A DNA stretch of 64,000 nt from CAG-964 sp902789345 (GTDB lineage Bacteria; Bacillota; Clostridia; Oscillospirales; Acutalibacteraceae), in NCBI GenBank assembly GCA_052117325.1, contig JBQKJJ010000001.1; one strand, 5' to 3'. Positions 17,583-25,383 of the stretch are shown here, in pieces. Position numbers and translations under genes: made by a program. Under the pieces are notes generated by a model. The model was given only the letters and a program-made list of their open reading frames with translations, did no database searches and had not been told where the DNA came from. How positions within the stretch are numbered: position 1 is the first letter of the stretch; every line of letters starts with the position of its first letter.

Positions 17583-20480
17583 ATGAATATAAATAAGAAA
17601 AAAGCGGTGTGTAAAATCGCACCGTATATTTTGCTGTTTTTAACTACAACAGCTATTCTTTTTACTGTTTATGCCATAAAGGGGATATTTCCCTTTGGCG
17701 ATAACACCATAACCTATGCGGATTTTGCACAGTCTTATGTTCCGCAGTTTTACCATTATTGGGACGTTCTTCACGGACTGAAAGACCCGTTCTTTGACAG
17801 GTATTCCGGTATGGGAATAAGTATGGTGTCTACGGATATGCTGTCACCTTTTAATATTTTCTTACTGTTTATACCAAGAGAGGCTATACTGGACAGTATG
17901 TCCTATTTCCTTGCGTTAAAGGTAATAGTAGCCGCAATGACTATGTATCTGTTTATAAACAGGGTGTTCGGTAAAATAAATATGGGGTATAAGCTGGGCT
18001 TTGCTATGCTGTATTCTATGAGCGGCTATGTTTTGCAGTATTACAGCAACATAAAGTGGCTTGACATTGTGGCTGTTTTCCCATTGCTTATGTTGGGATT
18101 TTACTACCTGATGAAAAAGCAAAAAATACTGCTGTTCTCCCTAAGTTTGGCAGTAATAATGCTGGAAAACTTTTATGTAAGCGTACAGGTTATAATATTC
18201 TTGCTGTTTACAGGCGGACTTTATATACTTGTAATGGTAAGCAAGAAAAACAAAAAGTATGCTGCTTTTAGCCTAGCAATCGGTACAGCTGCCGGTATAG
18301 GGCTTTCTATGTTTAAAACACTGCCTACATTTTTAACCCTTATGAGCTCTTCAAGAGGTGAGGGCAACGCAAGCAAAGGCTACCTAAGCATTATTAATGT
18401 TGCCTTTAAAGAAAAGCTTAGTACCAACGATATGAACAAGTGGTTTATGTTTATGGGGCTTGAGCTTGCTGTTTTGCTGTGTGTTGTGCTTATTGCAAGG
18501 TTTATAAAGCATAAAAGAGCCACTGCTTTTTTTGTAGGCGAAATGCTTATTTTGTGTATTCCTATATTTTTTGAGGGTGTAAACAAGCTGTGGCATACAG
18601 GCTCATATGTAGGCTTCCCTATGAGAAGCGCCTTTACAATTTCCTTTTTGTTTATTACAGGTGCCTGCTACTGCATAAACTTTGAGTGTAACTACAAAAA
18701 GCGTTTGCCTGTACAAACGGAGCAGGCTACAGTTCCAAAAGCAGAAACACTTTCAGAAGCAGATACTGCCGCAGAAACGGAAACCTTGACAGAAGCTGAA
18801 ACTGCCGAAGAAACAGAGGTAACGGCAGAAACAATTACAGATGCACAGTCACTTTCTGAAGCTGTGCCTGGCAAGCCTAAAAAAACAGCTAAACTAAAAG
18901 GCTTTGTGAATAAACTAAGAAACAACTTGGCAGTATCTATAATACTGGGGGTTGTGGCGTTAGTTGGAGTGTGCTGTACAATACCGTGGCTTTTAGAGGC
19001 AAGCAAGCTTATAAGACGGTACGGAAGCTATTTTTTGAATACCAAAAACTTTATTATTCCAAAGCTTTATATTATGTCTGCTGTTGTTATTATAGCGGCG
19101 TTTGTTGTAATATTGTTTATAGGCAAGGCAAAGATTAAGGGCGTATGCGTTGTTTTGGCAATATTAATTCCTTTGTCTATTAATGCTTATTCGTTTATAG
19201 GTGTTGAAAAATATATTTACCCTGAACAAAGCTCACAGTTTATAAAGGATGCGGAGGATATTAGTTCTGCTTTGCCAAAATCCGAAAGCGTACTTGATAG
19301 GGTAAAAAATTCGGATAATTCACTTAACACCAACTACCCGTTTATTATTCAGCGTGGTGCTTTAAGCAACTGGACCCATACAGTGTCCGGCGAGGTAATA
19401 TCCGCCATGAAAAATATGGGTTACAGCACTTCATACACAAGATTGCTTGACACAGGCGGTACATTGCTTACCGACGCTTTACTGGGTGTTAAAAGTATAA
19501 TTACCAAAGAAAAACTAGAACAGCCACTTTACACCCTTGTGCAAAATATGGGTGAATACAATTACTACAGCTGTAAGTACACCTTGCCTACAGGAATTGT
19601 GGCTAATAAATCTATTAGTGAAATAGACACAGCTACGGATCAAATAGCGGCAACCAATAACCTGCTTTATCATAGCCTAAGTGACGACAAAGAAAATATT
19701 ATAGAGGTAATGTCTGCGTCGTCTAAGCTGGGGTGCTTTTACAATGTCAGCAAATCATCAAACGGTTTGACATACACCGTTAAGGTAACCGGGGATAAAA
19801 TGATTTATTTTAAATCACCTGAAAAGGGAATAACCGTTACTGTAAACGGAAAGCAGATAGAAGTGCCTACATACAGGGCAGAGGATAATATCGTGTACCC
19901 TGCAGAGTTTAACAACAATGTTGTTGCATTGGGTAATTTTAAGGACGAGATAATATCCATAACCTTCAACAAGTCAGGACTAGGTGAAAGTGACATTTCA
20001 CTTTATACATTTGATGTAGCTAAGCTTGAAAAGTTATGCAGTGACTATAACGCAAATTATAACTATACCGTTGCTACAGACAACACTTCGCTAAATACCA
20101 CCGTTACGGCAAGCGGCAATGACAAGGTGTTTTTTGTGCCGGTTCCTTATGACAAGGGCTGGAGTGTATCGGTAAACGGAAAACAGGTTAAAGTTTCACC
20201 GGCTGTAAACGGCGGCTTTATGGCAGTACCTTTAGAAAACGGCGTAAATGAAATAGTGTTTAGTTACTATCCAAACGGAATGAAAACAGGTATAGCTGTT
20301 TCTGTTATAACTGTTGCGTTGGCGGCGTTTGTTGTATGGATGAGAAAAGAAACCAAAATGACCAAACCGCCTAAATTGCTGGCAGTAATAGCAAATTGGG
20401 CTTTGTATGTTATATGGGTAGGAGCAATCATAGGCGTGTATATTATCCCTATGATATACGGAATTTTCTTTAGCAGATAA
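17583..20480 (+). CDS. YfhO-family multipass membrane protein
   Basis: 965 residues with about a dozen membrane helices, an N-terminal GT-C-like region (FGDNTITYADFAQSY, DPFFDRYSGMG) and a large extracytoplasmic beta-rich C-terminal part before the last helices. YfhO proteins are linked to glycosylation of cell-surface polymers such as lipoteichoic acid in Bacillus; the substrate here is unknown. Residues about 378-430 form an unusual Thr/Glu/Ala-rich insert (TEAET-like repeats) in a loop between helices. AGGAG precedes ATG 17583 by 10 bases. No clear promoter was found in the 230 bases upstream. Confidence 0.82.
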   Translation: MNINKKKAVCKIAPYILLFLTTTAILFTVYAIKGIFPFGDNTITYADFAQSYVPQFYHYWDVLHGLKDPFFDRYSGMGISMVSTDMLSPFNIFLLFIPREAILDSMSYFLALKVIVAAMTMYLFINRVFGKINMGYKLGFAMLYSMSGYVLQYYSNIKWLDIVAVFPLLMLGFYYLMKKQKILLFSLSLAVIMLENFYVSVQVIIFLLFTGGLYILVMVSKKNKKYAAFSLAIGTAAGIGLSMFKTLPTFLTLMSSSRGEGNASKGYLSIINVAFKEKLSTNDMNKWFMFMGLELAVLLCVVLIARFIKHKRATAFFVGEMLILCIPIFFEGVNKLWHTGSYVGFPMRSAFTISFLFITGACYCINFECNYKKRLPVQTEQATVPKAETLSEADTAAETETLTEAETAEETEVTAETITDAQSLSEAVPGKPKKTAKLKGFVNKLRNNLAVSIILGVVALVGVCCTIPWLLEASKLIRRYGSYFLNTKNFIIPKLYIMSAVVIIAAFVVILFIGKAKIKGVCVVLAILIPLSINAYSFIGVEKYIYPEQSSQFIKDAEDISSALPKSESVLDRVKNSDNSLNTNYPFIIQRGALSNWTHTVSGEVISAMKNMGYSTSYTRLLDTGGTLLTDALLGVKSIITKEKLEQPLYTLVQNMGEYNYYSCKYTLPTGIVANKSISEIDTATDQIAATNNLLYHSLSDDKENIIEVMSASSKLGCFYNVSKSSNGLTYTVKVTGDKMIYFKSPEKGITVTVNGKQIEVPTYRAEDNIVYPAEFNNNVVALGNFKDEIISITFNKSGLGESDISLYTFDVAKLEKLCSDYNANYNYTVATDNTSLNTTVTASGNDKVFFVPVPYDKGWSVSVNGKQVKVSPAVNGGFMAVPLENGVNEIVFSYYPNGMKTGIAVSVITVALAAFVVWMRKETKMTKPPKLLAVIANWALYVIWVGAIIGVYIIPMIYGIFFSR

Positions 20481-20483
20481 AAA

Positions 20484-20530
20484 AGAGTCCGCAGACTGTC
20501 TTTTTAATGACAATCTGCGGACTCTGTTTA
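20484..20530. terminator. Bidirectional terminator
   Basis: 12-bp perfect stem (20484-20495 with 20514-20525) extended inside by TGTC/GACA. T tracts lie on both sides, between the converging YfhO-type gene and Cys-rich peptide gene. Confidence 0.88.
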
Positions 20531-20573
20531 TTTACACATCATTTATATTTGTTTAGATTAATTTTAGAACTAA

Positions 20574-20693
20574 TTAGTTGCAGCCGCAGCCACAGCTGTT
20601 GTTATCCTCGCCGTTGCAGCAAGCCAAAAGGATTATAATAAGGATGATAATCCAGCAGCAGCTGTTACCGCCAAAAACATTGTTTAAGCACAT
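20574..20693 (-). CDS. 39-residue Cys-rich membrane peptide
   Basis: A short frame with a consensus GGAGG nine bases before ATG 20693. The peptide begins MCLNNVFGGNSCCW, has one hydrophobic helix (IIILIIILLA), then CC and a C-terminal CGCGC-type cluster, giving eight Cys in 39 residues. Similar tiny proteins in Clostridia carry names such as high-cysteine protein or YjcZ-like; their function is unknown. A shared terminator follows. It is probably real because of the ribosome site and the composition. Confidence 0.7.
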   Translation of the reverse strand: MCLNNVFGGNSCCWIIILIIILLACCNGEDNNSCGCGCN

Positions 20694-20699
20694 TAGTCA

Positions 20700-21095
20700 T
20701 TTCCTCCTTTCAAGTTTTACACTACATAATATTGCGTGGACAGGCTGTTGGTTACATAAAAACAGAAATTTTTTTAAAATTATAAAAAAATTGAGCTTTA
20801 CATGGGCAGAATTTAAAATAATGAAAGAGAATGTGTGATGAATTGCAAAATTTAGAGTTGATTTAGAAAAATAACGGCTGTGAACTGCTATGCGCGAAAA
20901 ATTTTTTTGAAAAATAGGGCATAACAAATTCAACTACAGCATAAAATAAGCATATAAAATGTGAATTACAGAGGAAAAAACAAGCCTTTTTGCTGTGCCT
21001 ATGTTGCCGGTAGAGGTATAATTACTATAAATTGAGTATTTAAAGTGAATAGAAAACAGCAATGTTCCGAATATGCAAAATTTGCAGGAAAAAAG
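20700..21095. other. Gene-free AT-rich stretch upstream of glnN
   Basis: About 400 bases. A TATAAT at 21017-21022 lacks a well-spaced -35. No supported gene was seen; short open frames here have no ribosome site. Confidence 0.5.
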
Positions 21096-21124
21096 TTGAC
21101 AAAATCTATAGTGGGGTATATACT
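21096..21124 (+). promoter_or_regulatory. Promoter of glnN
   Basis: TTGACA (21096-21101), 17-base spacer, TATACT (21119-21124), giving a start of transcription near 21131, just before the leader hairpins. Confidence 0.68.
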
Positions 21125-21130
21125 GTAATC

Positions 21131-21190
21131 ACAACACAGCAATGGCGCTGTAGGTTGACTATTTGTCATGCCTACGGTGCCTTTTCGTTT
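21131..21190 (+). promoter_or_regulatory. glnN leader: candidate attenuator with hexaloop antiterminator
   Basis: A terminator-like stem (21144-21154 with 21171-21181, two G-T pairs) is followed by TTTTCGTTTGT. An alternative upstream hairpin, ACAGC-[AATGGC]-GCTGT (21136-21151), uses part of the terminator's 5' arm, so the two folds exclude each other. Its six-base loop has A at position 1 and G at position 4, the hallmark of RNA sites bound by ANTAR proteins. No second canonical hexaloop was found downstream of the predicted start. Confidence 0.5.
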
Positions 21191-21227
21191 GTGTAATTAA
21201 AAAAATTATGGATAGGAGAGTTTGGAC

Positions 21228-23318
21228 ATGAATGTACCTGAACTTTTTGGTAGCATGGTATTTGATGATGCTACAATGAAAGAAAGACTGCCAAAGGAAA
21301 CTTACAAAGCACTTAAAAAGACAATGAAAAATGGCGATCCGTTGGATATTAATGTAGCAAATATTGTTGCAAACGCCATGAAGGACTGGGCATTGGAAAA
21401 AGGTGCAACACACTATACACACTGGTTCCAGCCAATGACAGGGGTTACAGCTGAAAAGCACGACAGCTTCATTAACCCTACAGACGACGGTAAGGTTATT
21501 ATGGAGTTTTCAGGTAAAGAGCTTATTAAGGGCGAGCCTGACGCATCTTCATTCCCATCAGGAGGAATCAGAGCTACATTTGAAGCCAGAGGCTATACAG
21601 CATGGGACCCAACCTCCTACGCATTTGTAAAGGACGGTACACTGTGTATTCCTACAGCTTTCTGCTCATACACAGGTGAAGCACTTGATAAGAAAACACC
21701 TCTACTTCGTTCAATGGAGAGAGTCAGCGCAGAGGCAGTTAGAGTTTTACACTTGCTTGGCGACAAGGAAACAACAAGAGTTGTAACAACAGTTGGTCCT
21801 GAGCAGGAGTACTTCCTAATTGATAAAGACCTTTATGACCAGAGAAAAGACTTGATTCTTACAGGCAGAACACTGTTTGGCGCAAAGGCACCAAAGGGTC
21901 AGGAGCTGGAGGATCACTACTTTGGTTCAATTAAGCCTAGAGTAATGGCATTTATGCAGGATTTGGACGAAGAGCTTTGGAAGCTTGGTATTTACTCAAA
22001 AACAAGACACAACGAGGTTGCTCCTGCACAGCACGAAATGGCACCAATCTTTACAACAACAAACCTGGCAACTGACCACAATCAGCTGACAATGGAGGTT
22101 ATGAGAAAGGTTGCTCAGAAGCATAACTTGGTTTGCCTACTTCACGAAAAGCCATTTGCAGGCGTAAACGGCAGTGGTAAGCACAACAACTGGTCACTGT
22201 CAACAAATACAGGCAGAAACTTGCTTTCACCTGGTAAAAACCCTGCACAGAATACAGAGTTCCTGCTGTTCTTGGCTGCTATTATTAAGGGTGTATACGA
22301 GTATCAGGATCTACTTAGAATTTCTGTTGCAAGTGCCGGCAACGACCACCGTTTGGGCGCAAATGAGGCACCTCCTGCAATTATTTCAATGTTTATCGGC
22401 GACGACCTAAAGGCTGTTATGGATTCTATTATTTCCGGTACAGAGGCTGTTGCTGCAGGTACTCAGAAGTTGGAGCTTGGCGTAGATGTTCTTCCTGACT
22501 TCAAGAAGGATACTACAGACCGTAACCGTACATCTCCGTTTGCTTTCACAGGCAACAAGTTTGAGTTCCGTTCACTTGGTTCTTCACTTAACATTGCTTG
22601 CCCTAACATTATGCTTAACACAATTGTTGCAGAGGAACTAAGCCAGTTTGCAGACGAGCTTGAAAAGGCTGACGATCTGGATACAGCTGTAAAGGCACTT
22701 ATTAAGAGAGTATTTACTGACTATCAGGATATCGTATTTAACGGCGACAACTACTCACCTGAGTGGGTTGTAGAGGCTGAAAGAAGAGGTTTGCTGAACC
22801 TTCGTTCTATGCCGGAGGCAATGCCACACTTCATTGATAAGAAGAATGTTGAGTTGTTTACAAAGCACAATGTACACACAGAAAGAGAAATGTACTCAAG
22901 ATATGAAATCCAGCAGGAGGAGTACGGCAAGGTTATTAACATTGAGGCTCTGACAATGCTTGATATGGCAAAGAAGGATATTTTCCCGGCTGTTTCAGCA
23001 TATGTGGCTGAGCTTGCAAGTGCTTGCAATGCTAAGAAGGCTCTTAGCGAGTCAATTCCTTGCGACGCAGAAGTAAAGGTAATTGAAAAGCTTTCTAAGC
23101 TGTTGGTATGCTTCCAGAACAAGATTGAGGCTCTTGAGGCAAAGGTAAACGAGGCAAAGGGTATTGAGGATGTTGCTGACCAGGCTATGTTCTATGGCAA
23201 GGAAGTATTTGGTGCTATGAACGAGCTTAGAGCAATCGGCGACGAGATGGAAACATCAACAGCTGCCGACTACTGGCCATATCCATCATATGCTGAGCTG
23301 CTGTTTGGCGTAAGATAA
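21228..23318 (+). CDS. glnN: Glutamine synthetase type III
   Basis: ATP-dependent ammonia assimilation (glutamate + NH3 to glutamine) by the large GSIII form. 696 residues fit the family (about 700). Diagnostic stretches are FPSGGIRATFEARGYTAWD, the NGSGKHNNWS active-site segment and the RNRTSPFAFTGNKFEFR region. ATG 21228 with AGGAG nine bases upstream is preferred to an in-frame TTG at 21222. It is followed 120 bases later by the Amt-PII transporter, which fits nitrogen-scavenging regulation. The leader carries a candidate attenuator. Confidence 0.95.
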   Translation: MNVPELFGSMVFDDATMKERLPKETYKALKKTMKNGDPLDINVANIVANAMKDWALEKGATHYTHWFQPMTGVTAEKHDSFINPTDDGKVIMEFSGKELIKGEPDASSFPSGGIRATFEARGYTAWDPTSYAFVKDGTLCIPTAFCSYTGEALDKKTPLLRSMERVSAEAVRVLHLLGDKETTRVVTTVGPEQEYFLIDKDLYDQRKDLILTGRTLFGAKAPKGQELEDHYFGSIKPRVMAFMQDLDEELWKLGIYSKTRHNEVAPAQHEMAPIFTTTNLATDHNQLTMEVMRKVAQKHNLVCLLHEKPFAGVNGSGKHNNWSLSTNTGRNLLSPGKNPAQNTEFLLFLAAIIKGVYEYQDLLRISVASAGNDHRLGANEAPPAIISMFIGDDLKAVMDSIISGTEAVAAGTQKLELGVDVLPDFKKDTTDRNRTSPFAFTGNKFEFRSLGSSLNIACPNIMLNTIVAEELSQFADELEKADDLDTAVKALIKRVFTDYQDIVFNGDNYSPEWVVEAERRGLLNLRSMPEAMPHFIDKKNVELFTKHNVHTEREMYSRYEIQQEEYGKVINIEALTMLDMAKKDIFPAVSAYVAELASACNAKKALSESIPCDAEVKVIEKLSKLLVCFQNKIEALEAKVNEAKGIEDVADQAMFYGKEVFGAMNELRAIGDEMETSTAADYWPYPSYAELLFGVR

Positions 23319-23363
23319 TTTATTTAGATATATAGTTTATAATTTTAAAAATTTAGATTTTTG

Positions 23364-23422
23364 ACACAAAGGCGTGTATTTCCTACCGAAAGGCAGAGAG
23401 ATACACGCCTTTAGTATATTTT
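23364..23422 (+). promoter_or_regulatory. glnN-amt intergenic leader: paired hexaloop hairpins and long stem
   Basis: Hairpin 1 is ACAC-[AAAGGC]-GTGT (23364-23377). Hairpin 2 is CCT-[ACCGAA]-AGG (23382-23393). Both loops have six bases with A1 and G4, the ANTAR-site hallmark. A competing perfect 12-bp stem (23368-23379 with 23401-23412) uses the loop and 3' arm of hairpin 1 and is followed by AGTATATTTT. This could be an antiterminator/terminator switch for the transporter, or simply the 3' end of the glnN transcript. No good separate promoter was seen. Confidence 0.5.
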
Positions 23423-23438
23423 AAGGGGAGTGATTTGG

Positions 23439-25181
23439 ATGGATGCTAACAATATTCAAGATGTTGTAAACAGCACGATGTTTGGCACATCCGGCGTGTG
23501 GTTCTTAATAGGCGCTGCTTTGGTATTCTTTATGCAGTGCGGCTTTGCAATGGTTGAAACAGGCTTTACCAGAGCTAAAAATGCAGGCAACATTATTATG
23601 AAAAACCTTATGGACTTCTGTATAGGAACAGTAATGTTTGTTCTGATTGGTTTTGGTTTGCTGTGCGGTGAAAACGCTTTCTTTGGCATTATAGGTATGC
23701 CTGACCTGCAGATTTTCACAAACTTTGCAGATTTCCCGTGGCACAATTTCGTATTTAACCTGGTGTTCTGTGCAACAGCGGCAACTATTGTTTCAGGCGC
23801 TATGGCTGAAAGAACAAAGTTTATTTCTTATTGTATTTATTCAGGCGTAATTTCAGCTGTTATTTATCCTATTGAGGCACACTGGATTTGGGGTGGCGGT
23901 TGGCTGTCACAGTTAGGCTTTATTGATTTTGCAGGTTCCTGCGCAATTCATATGGTTGGCGGTATTTCCGCATTAATCGGCGCAGCTATTTTGGGACCTA
24001 GAATCGGTAAGTATGTAAAGGACAAAAAGACAGGCAAAACTGTTCCTAAGGCTATACCGGGTCACAGCTTAACACTTGGTGCGCTGGGCGTATTCATCTT
24101 GTGGTTTGGCTGGTATGGTTTTAACGGTGCCGCAGCAGCTAATGCAGACTTCCTTGGTCAGATCTTCCTGACAACAACAATTGCTCCTGCAGTAGCTACA
24201 GTAGTTACAATGATAGTTACATGGGTACAGCACGGTAAGCCGGATATTTCAATGTCACTTAACGCTTCTTTGGCAGGCTTGGTAGCTATTACAGCTCCTT
24301 GTGCCGATGTTGACGCTTTGGGTGCAATTATAATCGGTGCCGTTGCAGGTGTTTTGGTAATATTTGGTGTATGGTTCCTAGACTATGTACTAAAGGTTGA
24401 CGACCCTGTTGGCGCAGTTGCTGTACACGGTTTCAATGGTGTTTGGGGTACTCTTGCTGTTGGCTTGTTTGCTACTGGCAAGGGTCAGGACGGTATCACA
24501 GGTTTATTCTATGGCGGCGGCTTTACACAGCTGGGCGTACAGGCTTTGGGCGTACTTACAGTAGGTGCTTGGACAGCCGTTACGGTAACTATACTGTTCT
24601 TCATAATTAAGAAAACAATTGGTCTTAGAGCTTCCCGTGAGGAAGAGATGGTTGGTTTGGACCTTACAGAGCATGGCTTGGTAAGCTCTTATGCAGACTT
24701 TATGCCGGCTGTTGTATCAAACGCAGCTTTGGACGACTATGCTTCACCTGAGGCTCAGGTTCCTGTTGCACAGGCTGTACCTGTACAGGTTGTGCAGGGC
24801 GCTTCTAAGCCGGCGTCAGATGTTGAAATTTCTAAGGTTGACATCATCCTGAAGCAGAGCAAGCTTGAGGACCTAAAGAGTGCAATGGACGAAATAGGAA
24901 TTACCGGTATGACTGTTACGCAGGTGCTTGGCTGTGGTGTTCAAAAGGGTAAAGCCGAGTATTACCGTGGTGTTCCTGTAGAGATGAATCTACTTCCTAA
25001 AATGCAGGTTGAAATTGTAGTAAGCAAAATTCCTGTTCAAACAGTTATTGACGCCGCTGTAAAGGCACTGTATACCGGTCACATTGGTGACGGTAAGATC
25101 TTTATCTACGATGTTAAGGATGTAGTTAAGGTTCGTACAGGTGAGCGTGGCTACGATGCACTGCAGGGTGTAGACGATTAA
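23439..25181 (+). CDS. amt: Ammonium transporter fused to a PII (GlnK) domain
   Basis: 580 residues. Residues 1 to about 415 are an Amt channel with 11-12 helices and the twin pore histidines in AIHMVGG and VAVHGFNGVWG. After a Pro/Ala/Val-rich linker, about residues 465-580 form a complete PII signal domain starting KVDIILKQSKLEDL, with the B-loop (HIGDGKIFIYDV) and C-loop (VKVRTGERGYDAL) residues for ATP and 2-oxoglutarate. In the T-loop (AEYYRGVPVEMNLLPK) the position of E. coli Tyr51 is Val, so classical uridylylation is not possible. ATG 23439 has AGGGGAG eight bases upstream; an in-frame GTG at 23430 overlaps that site. Confidence 0.93.
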   Translation: MDANNIQDVVNSTMFGTSGVWFLIGAALVFFMQCGFAMVETGFTRAKNAGNIIMKNLMDFCIGTVMFVLIGFGLLCGENAFFGIIGMPDLQIFTNFADFPWHNFVFNLVFCATAATIVSGAMAERTKFISYCIYSGVISAVIYPIEAHWIWGGGWLSQLGFIDFAGSCAIHMVGGISALIGAAILGPRIGKYVKDKKTGKTVPKAIPGHSLTLGALGVFILWFGWYGFNGAAAANADFLGQIFLTTTIAPAVATVVTMIVTWVQHGKPDISMSLNASLAGLVAITAPCADVDALGAIIIGAVAGVLVIFGVWFLDYVLKVDDPVGAVAVHGFNGVWGTLAVGLFATGKGQDGITGLFYGGGFTQLGVQALGVLTVGAWTAVTVTILFFIIKKTIGLRASREEEMVGLDLTEHGLVSSYADFMPAVVSNAALDDYASPEAQVPVAQAVPVQVVQGASKPASDVEISKVDIILKQSKLEDLKSAMDEIGITGMTVTQVLGCGVQKGKAEYYRGVPVEMNLLPKMQVEIVVSKIPVQTVIDAAVKALYTGHIGDGKIFIYDVKDVVKVRTGERGYDALQGVDD

Positions 25182-25212
25182 TTAAGCCCTATCCTTTTTA
25201 ATTCACATAATG

Positions 25213-25246
25213 AAAAGCTCCCACTGCTTAGGCGGTAGGGGCTTTT
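25213..25246 (+). terminator. Terminator after amt
   Basis: 14-position stem with one mismatch (25213-25226 with 25233-25246), T-rich 3' arm followed by CACTTTATT. Confidence 0.7.
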
Positions 25247-25290
25247 CACTTTATTAAAATATATTTATATACCTAAAAAATTTGTTTTTG

Positions 25291-25319
25291 TTGCTAAATT
25301 TTATAGTGTGTGATAAACT
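25291..25319 (+). promoter_or_regulatory. Promoter of the repeat-protein operon
   Basis: TTGCTA (25291-25296), 17-base spacer, extended -10 TGA-TAAACT (TAAACT 25314-25319). Confidence 0.55.
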
Positions 25320-25383
25320 TTAAGTATAATAAACACAGAATTAAATACATAATGAGGTAGCTTATAAAGCAAGGAGATTTTTA

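Noticed and set aside
20578..20838. 86-codon plus-strand frame
   Set aside because: It runs antisense over the Cys-rich peptide gene and its ribosome site; repetitive Gln/Pro/Leu content, no start signal.
23361..23366. TTGACA as a promoter -35 for amt
   Set aside because: No -10-like hexamer at 16-18 bases; the bases are better explained as part of the hairpin 1 region.
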